From the NCBI GenBank assembly GCA_914767715.1, contig OU612072.1, positions 5,580,001 to 5,644,000 on the forward strand: 64,000 nt of DNA. Direction: 5' to 3'. Below are positions 11,719 to 24,426 of this stretch, piece by piece. The notes beneath the pieces were generated by a model, which was not told the DNA's origin, made no database searches, and saw only the letters and a list, made by a program, of their open reading frames with translations. The position numbers and the translations under genes are program-made. The DNA is from Membranipora membranacea (taxonomy: Eukaryota > Bryozoa > Gymnolaemata > Cheilostomatida > Membraniporidae). Within the stretch, counting starts at the first letter, position 1; each line of letters begins with the position of its first letter.

Positions 11719-12790
11719 CTATAGGAGAAAAACAAAATTTGTGTTAACGTGGTCATCTTAGCTATATCAGAGAAGTCACTATAAGCAAACAATACTGTTA
11801 CCTGCTCTCGCTTTACTCGGTGGATTACTCTAGAGAGAACCATGAGAAATCTCAATTGACCAAATCCTTACTAGTATTCTGATAGAGAGCCCGTCAAATG
11901 GTATCATGATTACATACTAGTCCTTGCGCACCGACCGAGACAAGAGCTCGCCCCCACCCACAAGTTCATAAGTGAGCGTGTTGAGCTGGGCTCCAAATTG
12001 AGGCTGATAAAGTCATTAGCGATGATCAATTTTCAATTGCCTCACAGTGTTGTGAGTTCCAATAATTCCAATAAATCCATTTCTCACCTCGTCGTTTTTT
12101 ATTGTGGTGAGTCTTGTACACAGCCATGGCCAGGCTGTTTTATTTGTTTGATTTCTTTCCTATTTCATTAAAACAGACTTTCCTCTAGCCTTTCATCACA
12201 GAAAACCAATGTCTGTCAAGTAATTCGTCAACATCCCCTATTTCATACTTGCTTTTTATCGGCTCTTGCGGTATAATTCTGAAAACATTTTAAAATTCCT
12301 CTGAACTGAAAATATGCCCATTCATACAGTATCCATAAAAATTATAAATATTATATTTTTATGGCCAATCTTCATCTAAATTATTACATCAGATAGAGCA
12401 CTTCAGCAGGCTCTTGAATGAGGCCCATGTGGTCAACCACTAAGCTTTTGCAGGTCTGAGGCCGTCTTCTGTACAAAATGGGATGGAGAAATGCCCTGAG
12501 ATTGAAGAGATCAAAGAGCCTGCAGAATTACTAAGTGAAGGGGTGTGTGGGTAGCCTACAGAGCAGGCCTGGAACAACAGATCTTTGGCAGGGTTTCCAA
12601 TTCATTGGAGGCTTGAATGTTGATAAATCTTTATTTTAGTGACGAAACTCACGAAAGATTTTGCCAAATTGTCCGCAAAACAGGCGGAAAATGCCATAAT
12701 TGACTATCCAAATACTATACTATAATTATTTCCCAAACTATGTCCATATGAGTTTTAAATGTTGCAAATTCTGAATCAATAATAATTTTT
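11719..12790. other. No gene seen
   Basis: AT-rich sequence without a convincing coding frame. At its right end, about 12665-12687, a GTCCGCAAAACAGGCG motif occurs that returns inverted at 13285-13305, as part of the rearranged LINE region that follows. Confidence 0.5.
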
Positions 12791-13557
12791 ATCCTATTAT
12801 AAGCGGTTTTCAAGATAACCCTCTTTTCAGCACGTTTTTCCTATGCGGCGTTGGTTAAAAGTACCAAACTGGAGAGAGGACAACTCAAAATTGAGGCCTA
12901 AATCAGAGTTCAGAAAACTGTCTATAGGATTGAATTTATGAGCTGCTTCTTTGTATACTGGCCAAGGTTCTCCTCCATATAGCAAGGAGGACAATACTAT
13001 GGCATGGTAAATAGAACATTTGGTTTTAAATTCGAAATCCTTGTTAAACCGGCCTTTATAGTTTTCTGAGTTCTATTTTGAGCTCTATTCGGAGTTGTCC
13101 TCTCTCCAGTTTCGTACTTATAACACACGCCACATAGGAAAAAGGAGCTGAATAGAGGGTTATCTTGAAACTGCTTATAATAGGATAACATGGTTTTTTA
13201 ATACAGAATCCACATGATTTAAAATTCATAGGGAAAAAGTTTGTTTAGAAATTTTGGTACATGGATTGTCATTTATATCAATCTTCGCCTGTTTTGCGGA
13301 CAAATATCATGGAATTTTTCATGAAAATTTTCACTTATATTGCGTTTTTTCAGCATTCAAGCCCCAAATGTTTGGAGACCCTGTCTCTGAGGGTCCTCGG
13401 ATGCTGCATCTAGACACGTTTTTGTCCTATTATAATCGGTTTTCAAGATAACCCTCTTTTCAGCTCCTTTCTACTATGCGATGTGGGTTAAAAGTATCAA
13501 ACTGGAGAGAGGACAACTCCAAATAGAGGCTCGAATAAGAGCTCAGAAAACTGCCTG
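12791..13557. repeat. One ~130-bp segment in three copies, two direct and one inverted
   Basis: The segment starting with TATTATAA(G/T)CGGTTTTC and containing AACTGGAGAGAGGACAACTC occurs at 12791-12922 (+), 13059-13186 (inverted) and 13424-13557 (+). An outer pair, GCAAAACAGG / CCTGTTTTGC near 12670 and 13290, is also inverted. The arrangement can form alternative hairpins and lies inside LINE remnants. Confidence 0.9.
12925..13058 (-). pseudogene. LINE reverse transcriptase C-terminal fragment
   Basis: The minus strand reads FNKDFEFKTKCSIYHAIVLS followed by SLLYGGEPWPVY. This matches the pattern TKxxxYxAxVLSxLLYGxExW found after the RT core in many LINE ORF2 proteins. About 43 codons remain, with stops outside. 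Together with the plus-strand remnant at 13568 it shows that a LINE was broken and partly inverted here. Confidence 0.7.
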
Positions 13558-13567
13558 ATGTGAATAA

Positions 13568-13900
13568 TGGACAATAACAGAATTCCTAAGCAAACACTAT
13601 ACTATCAACTTCGAGAAGGAAAGCGGGGTATTGGTCGACTAGGAATGAGTTTTCAAGATATTGTTAAAAGAAATCTAAAAGACAAGATGATCCCATTGGA
13701 CGTTGGCAGACTCTCAGCATAAAATGAAATACATGGAGAGAATCGGTTCAACGGCAGTCGTCTTCGGATACGAAGGACATCTAGTGATTACGATGATTCT
13801 ATCTACTACTTGTGACTGGTGCTCCAATATGTTGTAACAGCTACAATCGCCGATCAAGATTAATAATCCTAGTCAGAACAGTAATATGGAGGCTTAGGAT
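13568..13900 (+). pseudogene. LINE ORF2 C-terminal tail remnant
   Basis: Plus-strand reading MDNNRIPKQTLYYQLREGKR, then GIGRLGMSFQDIVKRNLKDK, matches the conserved tail RIPKxLLYxxLxxGKRxxGxPxxRxxDxxKxxLK of a LINE group. Downstream, in shifted frames, come HKMKYMERIGSTAV and CCNSYNRRSRLIILV, which recall the WRxxVxxG stretch and the terminal CxxC finger of the same proteins. Several frameshifts and a stop show it is dead. Confidence 0.72.
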
Positions 13901-14003
13901 TGAGGCAACGAGGCATATATATGTGGTTGATAAGACACTGAACATTGTAGTAGTATTGGTGTTATCATTGTCTTGCGGTCTACATACAAGGGTTTTCAAC
14001 TGA

Positions 14004-14574
14004 GAACTCGATCAATTTTGATCGGATTATGAAAATTGTAAAAAGTTAAACTGCTTGTTGTGAAGAGTTTACAACATCAAATTGATAACAAGATGATGCA
14101 GAATGTTAAACCTGGATATCATACTTGCCACAAATCAATTAGTTGTCGTAATGTCTCCCATCCAGTGCCTCACTTAAGCTGGATATGGTGCCCTGTAAAG
14201 GTTTATTATTAAGTCTATGGCTGCTTTAAAAATATGTATATTAATAATATGCTCACTTGTAGAGATATGATAGTATATCACAGCTACTGTCAGGTAATGA
14301 GGTAGGGGCGAGAGCAAATCTTTCACTGCTACAAAAATAATAAATAGACATTGTTAAAACGATCATCCAATTGAAATTGAAAGCTCACTTAGTTGAAATG
14401 ACGTGACGCATTCTGCTTCTAGATATGCAGGACAATGCCTAGATAAAATGTCATTGCATGTTTTCAGCAATCTTTTTCAGGAGGACATGAGCCTAGAACG
14501 TGATTACAAAAGTATCTGTGTCCCAAAAAGAGATGGCATGATTCAGGAGACCTTTTGTACCAAGCTTCACAGAA
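14004..14574. other. No gene seen
   Basis: AT-rich stretch without a supported coding frame or repeat. Confidence 0.5.
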
Positions 14575-14624
14575 GATGAATAAACTGCATCATCATAATA
14601 TTATGATGATGCAGTTTATTCATC
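14575..14624. repeat. Perfect 50-bp palindrome
   Basis: The two 25-bp halves are exact reverse complements with no spacer. The sequence is built on GATGAATAAACTGCATCATC and its complement. It is likely to extrude a cruciform. Confidence 0.97.
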
Positions 14625-14631
14625 CATCGTC

Positions 14632-15020
14632 ATCAATCGCATGATAGGAACTGTTGATCAGCCACTTCCTGTTTACAGCAGCCATATTTCATCTCAAGGT
14701 CATGTGACATCAAAATATATGATTTCACAAGTTTTTTTTATATATTCTGATTACCCCTATACACTGAGTTTCAACAGTATCGCATGATGGGAACTTGAAG
14801 TAGGGAGCAATTGACCATTTAAGGCGTCCATATCAGAGTTCGAGATGATGTGACATACAAATTAACAATGTCATAAGATTCCCTATGTGTCATAATCCTC
14901 TGATTCTAAGTTTTAACCTACGCGCAGGATAAGAACTACTAATCGGCGACCACTTCCTGATGTCAAAACTTGCAACTATGTAATTCTCGCTAGACCAAAG
15001 TTTCAACTGTATCGTATCAG
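14632..15020. repeat. Degenerate direct repeat, ~2-3 units
   Basis: TCGCATGATAGGAACT (14637) recurs as TCGCATGATGGGAACT (14779), and GAGTTTCAACAGTATCG recurs as AAGTTTCAACTGTATCG near 14997. CCACTTCCTG is also repeated (14660, 14950). It is probably an old dispersed repeat with no coding content. Confidence 0.6.
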
Positions 15021-15118
15021 TCAGTAAGTGGTTACAGCATTAGGCTAATGAATGCGTATAAGGCCCTAGCTAGTTGGTTAGAACTTCCACTCACATTGAG
15101 ATTTGAGAGAGAAAAGGC

Positions 15119-15566
15119 CTCATCAACTGGGGCACTCGACCACTGGACTTGCATCAACATCAGGAGGCCCGTAGAGTGGGCCATTCATCCAATCTGACAA
15201 GAAATCAATCATTTAGACTCATGGCTAGTAGGCCTACAGCTTCTGAGGGTAAAGGAAAACAAGGCAAAATAAACAACAGGATTAATAAAAGTAGATACTT
15301 TTTATCCACCCAAATCAATATGAATATATGATGTCTAACCAATCACTCAGTAGTAGCAGTTACTATCCAAAAAGTTAAATCAATAACTGTTATGAATAAA
15401 TCCCGAGATCCTTGAGCCTTATACTTTCAATTCATTAATTCCATGCCGCCAAGTCACAGGCCTTCTGTAGTTGGTGCCAGTCCAGTGGTCAATTGCCATA
15501 GTGATCAAGGTCTTGTCCACTGAGGCACTAGACCAGTGGACTTGCACCAACTACAGAAGGCCTGTG
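15119..15566. repeat. Inverted repeat with 36-bp arms, plus a related half-site
   Basis: Arms 15455-15490 and 15531-15566 (CACAGGCCTTCTGTAGTTGG and its complement, two mismatches) enclose 40 bp. A third diverged copy of the right arm with its preceding GGGGCACTCGACCACTGGAC lies at about 15128-15165. It looks like a small MITE family. Confidence 0.8.
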
Positions 15567-15594
15567 CTCCAAGTCCATCCATCAATCAATTCTT

Positions 15595-15660
15595 ATCATA
15601 GGAATACTGCATTGCCTGACTGAGTGAGGGCTTTGTCAGGAAATGCAGTTGTCCTATGAT
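15595..15660. repeat. Inverted repeat with 26-bp arms
   Basis: ATCATAGGAATACTGCATTG (15595) pairs with the complement of 15635-15660 (three mismatches over 26) around a 14-nt loop. It lies directly after the preceding inverted repeat. Confidence 0.75.
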
Positions 15661-15845
15661 TTTTATCCACACAACTCTCTCTCTCTCTCTACTCAACCCC
15701 TTCTTACTCTTAGGTCTACCAAATTTTCGCCTCAGCTACGTTCCACTCTGATTCTCAGTTTTGTATAACACACTCCAGTAATTCCAAATTGAAATAAATA
15801 GTAGTTAACACTCGCCTCATTAACACTCACCTTTTAACAGTTACC

Positions 15846-16375
15846 TACCACACACTCACCTGCTATACAGACTCTCCTGCATGCTACACACACTCTCCTG
15901 CATGCTACACACACTCTCCTGCATGCTACACACAATCACCTGCATGCTACACACACTCACCTGCTACACACACTCACCTGCTACACACACTCACCTGCTC
16001 CACACACACCCCTGCTACACAGACTCACCTGCTACACACACTCATCTGCTACACACACTCTCCTGATACACAGACTCACCTTCTACACAGACTCACCTGC
16101 TACACACACTCACCTGCTCCACACACTCACCTGCCACACAGACTCACCTGCTACACAGACTCACCCGCTACACACACTCACCTGCTACACAAACTCTCCT
16201 GCTACACAGACTCACCTGCTACACAGACTCACCTGCTACACACTCACCTGCTACAGAGACTCACCTGCTACACACACTACTAAGCACACGCTACTAAGCA
16301 CATGCTACTACCCACACGGTACTATACACACGCTACTGTATACACACTACTGTATACACGCTACTGTACACACTC
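15846..16375. repeat. 17-bp minisatellite, decaying to ACAC/CTACT repeats
   Basis: CACCTGCTACACACACT-type units with AGA/ACA variants repeat about 25 times to 16275. They grade into CTACTAAGCACACG and TACTGTATACACG units. The apparent ORF here is only repeat translation. Confidence 0.95.
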
Positions 16376-18149
16376 ACTGCATGGTGAACAACTCGGGTTA
16401 CCCACTTAACCAAGCCTTGATTATTCACCCATCCCTCTCAACAAAGCTTTCCAAGCCAGGCTAAGAATCAATTCATTTAGTTTTTAGTAGGAAATTAGTA
16501 CTGCCCCATGAGCAATAAATAATGGATTAGGGGTTAGGCTAATCAGTCAGTGGATACATCATTAGGCCTAGACTAATTAATGATTGCATGTTAGGTCCAG
16601 TTTGATCCTAGCTAGTTAAAATAAAACTTGTCCTATCAAATAGAGATTTCATTGCCAGATGAGGTGGCTAGAGAAGAGTGGTAGACTAGACTTTTAGACT
16701 ACTAGCTAGCCAGTAGAGTAGTAGTAGTAGGCCTACACACAGCTTAGCCTTGATCATGATGTTCAAACAACAAAGGGCGTACCCTTGAACCTCACTCATA
16801 CTTTCCCTTCAACCATCAATCAATTCAATCACATTGACATTCTTCTTATTCTTTCTAACATTCTCCCTCCCTCTCTGAGCAATGAACTCCCTCTTGAGGG
16901 AGAGGGAGTTCATTGCTATGAGTCTCACTACCCCAACATAATCACCTGTCCAACCAATTTTCCCCTCATTATATTATATTTATTAGTTTCATTCATTCAG
17001 TTCATTGCTCAGTTCAACACTCCACTATTTCCAAATTATCACATAGTCAACACTTACCTCTTGATAAATAATGTAGAGAGAAGAATAATTCAGTGACATT
17101 TTCAATCACTCTCTGAAGTGAAGGTGATAATCATTTTCTACAAAATCTTAGATTGCTGCTAATGTGAGGAACGGAAATTGTTGTCCTATCCTATACTAAA
17201 GTAAATGCCGTGTACTATTAGTACGTATAGTTGTTCTATAACCGTCCTACTTATAAATTGGTTCTAACTATGTTTGTAGTTATGGTTTTAAATCTTGCAC
17301 TCCGGACACTTCAAAATGTCACTTTATTGTGTAATTTTTTTGTAGTTCCAATTTGGAGTTACCTCCTCTTTCATGCACTGAAGGAAGACAAGATCGCTCA
17401 AATCTACTAAAACGTGGTTCCAATTGGTAATGCTAGCACTCTCGTGAGTACGAGGTATTTAACTTATTAATTTATAGTGACGAACAGCTGGTTCCCACTA
17501 CTCCACAAAGCAATTTACTACGGGGTTGTTATTGAGCCTGACCTCTTCTTAGCTTCACTAGAAGTTGCCTTCAAGTTGTTTAAGAAAGGTTCCTGCCGAT
17601 AACCTGCTAAGACCCCTGTCTTGTTCTAACAGTGAAACTCTTGATGAGTTTCGAGACAATGCTCTTATACCACAAAGTCAATATAATCCTTAGATGTTAA
17701 TATGACACAATCACTATTTATGAATGTGTTCAGGTACGTTTGATATTTTTTTGTTATTCAACTTAGGTGACTGATTTTATTTATAAGCACCTACTTGATC
17801 TCTGTATAGTGCCTGGAAGCCCAATCAGGTAATCAAGGCGGTGTATCAGTATCACAGGCCTCTTAGCCAAGTTAAATTAGCTAAAGACTCCAACCCAATT
17901 TCTAGTGAAGGAAAGAGGTATCAGTCTGTGGTCACTCTAAAATTAATGTTCAATTTCTATATTCAATGTTGAATTAATGTTTCACAGATTAGAGGTATCT
18001 TATCTTAAATCGGTAGCGTCCTACTTCTTTAAAAACACATGAATCTAATCCTAAACTATTATTCCGAAACTTAATCTATTTAACCCCCAAGCAAATATGA
18101 ATACTAATTAATACTGTTCTGCTTTGACAATAGTTCCCAATGATACTTC
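16376..18149. other. No gene seen; one short hairpin
   Basis: AT-rich. The only structure noted is a 17-bp perfect inverted repeat, AGCAATGAACTCCCTCT (16878-16894) with 16901-16917. AGCAATGAACTCCCTCTT also occurs once in each unit A copy (6328, 25197). Confidence 0.55.
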
Positions 18150-18411
18150 TAAAAATGATTTCCGACTTGATATGCGCACCTACGCGAAATACCTGCGTTT
18201 ATGGTGAGTCACAATGATTTCCGACTTTGATATGAGCACCTTACGCGAATTACATGCGTTTTTGGTGGGTCACAATGATTTCCGACTTTGATATGAGCAC
18301 CTACGCGAATTACATGCGTTTATGGTGGGTCACAATGATTTCCGACTTGATATGAGCACCTTACGCGAATTACATGAGTTTTTGGTGGGTCACAATGATT
18401 TCCGACTTCTC
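18150..18411. repeat. 60/61-bp tandem repeat, four copies
   Basis: Units read AATGATTTCCGACTT, GATATGAGCACC, T(0-1)ACGCGAATTACATGCG and TTTATGGTGGGTCAC. A single unit stands alone at 30001-30050, immediately right of unit B copy 1. The ORF across the array shows no domain. Confidence 0.93.
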
Positions 18412-19213
18412 CAGCGTAATAAGGTAACCGGTTCGGAATTGCCCTCTCACGTTAAAACCTTCAAAAATGAAGAGTTGCCCTCTCTCTTCGAATTTTCACA
18501 GGCTTTGATATGATTGGCCCATTACATCTTACTTTTTTCTTATTGGCCTGCTCAATAACTTCATACTGATTACAATATCTGCTGTGTTGGGGAACACTGA
18601 GTTAGTTATCGATATTGCTAGTAAGTAGTCAACTTTCTGAACAGCAGTCAGACTCAGTGGCACCAATTAGTTACTTCACAGACACATAAGACCACGATGA
18701 AGAGATGATGAGCCAACTCAGCTTCACAAGAAGAAGAAGAATGAAATTAGAACAGCTGTGAATGGACTTGATTGAATCAATTTGTTGTAGCTCTCAGGTA
18801 AATAAATGTTATTTAGTATTTATTTGGTACACTACTATTCTACTACTCAGTTGTGAGTGAAAAATGAGTAGACTAACTAAGAAGTCTAGCTAGTAACTGT
18901 TAGTTACTATCACTACTAGTAGCTTTCTGTAGTTTGCCAATGGTACCAGTCCAATGTACATGTGCAGTGTAATATCAAGCAAGGGGAAGGACTCCTAAGA
19001 GTTGTAAGAGGGGGGGCAGGCTCATACAAGTCCAAGGAGTTAACTCCTTACTCCTCGCTTTGTTGTTTGTTGGTGGTGGCATGTTTAGGTGGGCAACTCT
19101 CGTGCAACTAATTGTCTAGAACTGTTATTGCTAATCTACTATGGCTACATGTAGGCCTACATACTTTACATTGTAAGGAAATGCCCCCTCTCTTTACTAC
19201 AACTACAGCCTAT
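18412..19213. other. No gene seen; holds a second copy of a repeat from unit A copy 2
   Basis: The piece 18836-18941 (CTACTACTCAG, AGTAGACTAACTAAGAAGTC, TTTCTGTAGTTTGCCAATG) matches 22052-22150 inside the segment unique to unit A copy 2. Otherwise nothing recognised. Confidence 0.6.
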
Positions 19214-20131
19214 GTAGGCTGGGTCTTGTATTTGTATAAAGTGTGTGCATAGGCTTTGCCTTGGCGCAACTGACGGATCATTATTGCTTTATGTCAACCA
19301 TTCCCAACTGTCTGAGACTGGTGGGGTCACCCTTAAATACAAACAGCAAAACTATATACATATCAGTATACACTTTATTTACTGATCAAGCATGCGCATA
19401 TAAGACCAAGTGGTACATCATCATCTAGCTTAGTAGGCGAGACCTGCTTTTAGCTTCGTTCGAGAATTGGCCACTAATCAATTGAACTATGCTCACTCTT
19501 GTGTGAACTATTTGCGAACAAATTTATCTAAGGAGCGAGGATATTGAGCATTTAAGTTGTAATGATCTTTTGGTTTACAAAGCACAGCTCATGCTAATTG
19601 AAATATTCCCTGGTCTATAATGTAATAAAGAATATACCAACCCCGATCACCAGAGGAAGGAAACCAGTGCAGACCATGCCTTTTGCCAATGGTATTGAAT
19701 TCAAATGATTTGTTGGCTGTACAGAGTCTCAACTACGTCACAGTGGTCATTTCATTATAATAAGCAGTGATCGGGGAGGGGGGCGGATTGCATATAATAT
19801 TACATGTGTGGGCTCTTTGAGTTGCAAGCATGTACTTCGCCTTAATTCAGTGTCAACCACTGACAACCATTGGTTATAGTGGTCTGTAGTTGGAGAGTAG
19901 AGAAATTGGTTACTGAGAGAAACTAGACCATTGCCAGCTTGCACACAATTGCAAAAGTTTCCCAAATGTAAATCTTCATCAATAGAATGGTGTATTCAAG
20001 TGTTGTAGAGGTACTAGCTCTCTAGAGTATAACGCTGGTATCATTATTCGTCTTGTTAATTTGGGAAAAAAGTAGATAGACCTAGATACAAGAAATGACT
20101 CCTTTTGATTGCAGATTTTTTTGTATTTTAG

Positions 20132-23100
20132 TCTACATTGTAAAGCAACACAGACCGCAGAATAGTACTGAGAACAGTACAATGAAGAAGAGAGTGTTTG
20201 GGTGGTTTATAGCAGATGTGATACAACTCGTAGTATCAATAGTCGTTCAGCTTACTCAATTCAAACAGGTAAGCAGACAATCAAATTTTCAATTTCGGTT
20301 GTAAAATTTGATTAAGTTGCAGCAGGGAACTGACCCAGAAAGGCTTGAGATGGCTGGGGTTATAAGCATCGATATCTCCACTGTTACACTTGCATCGAGC
20401 ATCGTTAGTAATATAATGATATAAATGTCAGGTGATATGTGTAGGCTAACTGATGATAATTGCGTCGGTGTAATCGTTGAAGTATCATGGCATAAATTTG
20501 GTAAAACTGCTTGAACACTGGCAGGCCTCAGCAAGAATTTTTCATTGAAGCCGGCCAGTTAGTGTAATTAGGAGTTCAGTGACTATCGGAGTTGTGCTCT
20601 TTTTTTCATGGAGGGAACAACTCATTCCATCTCGCAACATCAAGTCACCTCTTCCCTATATTCCACCCTCCTTGCCATAGCTCATTATCTTGAATGATCA
20701 TTTTAGTTACAAATTTGCTGGCGTTATGTGCTGATCAAACCTATAGATCGAGTGTTTCCATTCCAAGACACCAGATATAAAACTTCACAAACTTCTTCAC
20801 CAACGGCTGGCAAATCTGTTTCCATCATAGGGATTGTAGATTTAACCAGGTCTTTAAGTGTTGTGTTATTTGTTATTTGGCAACATGCTAGAATCAGGCT
20901 CTCAATGCAGAGAAAATTGAAGGGTCCAGGGATGAACCTTGTAGCAGCAAAGCCTTGTTATAAGACTGCAAATAATTTGAATGCAAATAATGTACTTAGG
21001 ACATTGGAATGTGATATATTCATACTTTATCACATCATCAACTAAATATTTGTTGCAGAGAATACAGGGGAAAGACTGATTCAGTATGGCATGATAATGG
21101 CAGAGTTACGCATCAGAACCTTTGGTGGTTTGAATTCTGTCCTGAGAAATCTTGATGTACCGAGTGAGTGTCTGAGTGTCAAATAGTTACATTATTATGA
21201 TTCATGATGGGTCATGATATACTCTTCGCTACCCTGACGCAGTGATCATTTGTATTTGATTGTCCAAATCAAGGATACCATCGGTAGCCTAATTGGTAAC
21301 CATATCTCATACTCATTGAAAGACCTCCCTCCCTCCCTTCACCTGCTATCTACCTTATCAACCTAATTAGTGGTTAGTTAACTAATTAGATTGATAAGGT
21401 AGATTGCAGGTGAAGGAAGGGGGGGGGGGTGAATGAAATGATAATGAAATCTGTCTCTTAAAGTATTGTCAATTGTTCGATTGTGGTTATCATGGGGCAT
21501 TTAACTTCCCAACATATGTTGGTGTGTGGGTAATTCTAGGTCACAGGCCCTAAAAAAAATTAAACAGCATAAAACTTGTTTCTAATTTATAGTCAACTAA
21601 ACGTATAGCCTTGGGAGTAAGTATTAGCTAAAGTTTAGTTTAGCTAGTCTTGAGATGACTTAATGTAAGCTAGCATTAAATTTTGGCTAGTGAAGGTTGA
21701 AGTCAATAAAAAGAAAAAAAGGGTGGGCGTATGTTTGCTACTCTTGAAGTTAGCTTTTTCAAGCCTGCGCAAAATGAAGAAAATTTCCTCCTATGAATAC
21801 TTTACTCCTCTATGGAACTTTTTATGAACATTATATCTGCTTGATTTTGATTACTGTACCTTACATTTTAGAACGTACCTGAGGCATTGGATTAGCAGGA
21901 TGTTGGCATCTATTGACATTTGACTACCGCGTCAAACAACTTGAAGGCAGTTAGTGTAGGAAGAACAAGTATTCATCAGATAAAGTGGTAAGCTACTCTC
22001 ACACTACTCTGTAAGTCTACTTATTCTTCACGACTGAGTAGTAGAGTAGTACTCTACTACTCAGTCGTGAAGAATGAGTAGACTAACTAAGAAGTCTAGC
22101 TAGTAACTGTTAGTTATTATCACTACTAGTAGCCTTCTGTAGTTTGCCAATCAGGGGTGTCTTTCAATTAGAAAGAGCGATACTTTACTAAAGCAAATTA
22201 TCACTATCGCATCACTCGAAATTATTGCCCACTTGGTCTTTCAATTAGACAACATCACTCCCAAATCGCTCGCTCAGAATGTATATAGTTCAATCATTTA
22301 CTGAACGATTTGAAAGTGAGACCCCTAGCAGGTATTCAGAGTAGATCAGAAGATGATTTGATGGTATTCAGTAGCTAATAAACCATGGCTTCCTGCCAGA
22401 AATTGCCAGAAGATTAAACCATGAGTTACTTCAATACCATTGGACCCCACTTACATGATGGGACTACTCTAGTGGAGTAATGTTAGTTCAATAGGAAAAG
22501 TTTGCATTTCGAGAAAATGGCTTGAAGTAATAAAATTATGGCTAGCCAACATTTTCTCAACTCCGTTACTTGACATTAACTTCCAGTGGGTGACCTCACG
22601 TTCAAAGTTTTAAGATACTTGGGTTTTAATGAGCTCATTGGATGGTTGTGACAGGGTTGTCACATCCAATTCTTGAGAAAGGCACCCAAGTGCCTTCAGA
22701 GTTCTCCTCTATTACAAAAACTAAGTGCAGACAACCATTGCAGTACTAACAGTCTGCTGAATAACAATAAAAATGCATGGCTGTAAATGCTGTTGGCAAA
22801 TTCCCACATGATTATTATATAAGTTGTATGTCAATTAAAATATTTTCACCCCTGCATTTGCGGTTGCTCCAATCCTAGTAAAATCCAAGTAAAACAATGT
22901 TGTCTTGTGTTGATGGCTGGGGGGGAGCAGCTCCAAATATAAGAAAATTAGATTATCATTTTTCTTGAGGTAGAGAATGTTTTACTTTTTATCACCATGC
23001 TCAGTAAATAACCTAACAAAGAGTCAAGTAGATGTCGAGCACATAGTGCTTGCTTTCCAATCTAGTCAATGAAATGTCACAGTGTATGTTATGTCATTAT

Positions 23101-24426
23101 CCCTATCGTTTTATCCAATTTTTCTGCATTTGGATTCGCTTCTGGTGTCACCAGTAAAATGGGAGGAACTTGAAATGTAGGCATTTATCACAGAACTTGT
23201 AATGGTTCTGGATCAAAGAAAGAAGAAATATGTCTTCATCCAACCACCTTAACATTATTGATGGCCACCCAACCAACGCTACTCCATATTGAAAAGTTTC
23301 CCCACTCCTGATTGCTAAAATGAATTATTCTGAGCCATGATTTTTGCATCATATTGTGTACTCTGATCTAAACTTCAACAGTGCCTCTGTTAGAAGGGAA
23401 TTAGGGGGGGGGGGGGGTTATTGTATGACACCTGAAGCTTTTGAACAAACCATCAGAGTGAGCATTTGCTAATGTTGTTTCACCTTGGGCCTGACACTGA
23501 GCTTATATATATTATATCTGCTTTCGCTTTGCATACTTTTGTCTTTTGTGATAGTATGGTACTTCAAAAAGTGCTGTTTTGATGTGGCCGCGTGGGCCAA
23601 CATACATCTCAATTCGGAGTTTAGTGGGCAGTCATAGCTTCATCATATTCTATAGACGGCATCCAATAGATAGCTGTCAGGAGGTCATTTCTCACAGATA
23701 TACTCATATATGGTTTCCCAATCTCCGCACATAATTTTTTTCTACAACAATCTTACCGTTGTTTTGACTTCACATCATGAAATTTCTACATACAAGATTA
23801 TTTTTTACAGTTTTACTATTTGGAGGAGTGAACGTAGAATGGGGACAGTGACTCAGAAGATATACGACAGAGCATCATACTCAGCAGATTTCTCACACCT
23901 TGTCACCCATCACCAATAACTCCAGCTTCAAAGAAGCACACTCTGCTGATGCTCTCTTTGTTACACTTGGAACTGAAGTTGTGAAGACACCAGGGACAAA
24001 TACCCCCCCCCCCCCCCCCCCCCACCCAAGGTATGTATGGGCTTGAATGATCACCAACGCTTATCTATCAATATTTTGGGAGTCACCAGCAAAATTATTA
24101 TGTCAAACAATGTAATCCTCTGATTCATGATTGTTGCTACATCACTTAGACGCGTATTATATATAGTTTTTTTTGGTGATGGGTTGCGGTAAATATCGAA
24201 TATACCAAGTATATCAAATTGAGGATACTTTAGCCAGCGACACGTTGACACCCTCCCCCTAATTTAGCCACAATCGCTCTGAAAGTATGACACGGTGATT
24301 GATATACATTTTTCTTCTTTTCAGACTATAATTGAGACTCATGGTGGTATAGAGCGGACACCAGTCATGGCACATCAAATATGCACCATGAGCACCTCCT
24401 CCGATAGTGAACTGTCACAAAAGTAA
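20132..24426 (+). pseudogene. Copy 2 of the unit A candidate gene, three lesions
   Basis: The four candidate exons correspond to 20132-20268, 21059-21163, 23885-24030 and 24325-24426. The first lacks 4 bp, the third has five extra C in its C-run, and the fourth has a TCA-to-TAA stop 34 codons in. The second is intact and splice sites are kept throughout. This pattern fits a pseudogene beside a possibly working copy 1, provided the exons are real. Confidence 0.45.
21909..22149. mobile_element. 241-bp segment unique to unit A copy 2, with a near-perfect palindrome
   Basis: It interrupts TTGGCA|ATCAGG, which is continuous in copy 1 (about 2694-2705). It contains a 69-bp palindrome (22015-22083: 34-bp arms with one mismatch, one-base centre). 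Its right half matches 18836-18941. It may be a small non-autonomous element inserted after duplication, or a deletion in copy 1. Confidence 0.7.

Noticed and set aside
15881-16066. ORF of repeating MLHTLSC / YTHSPA
   Set aside because: Pure translation of the 17-bp minisatellite.
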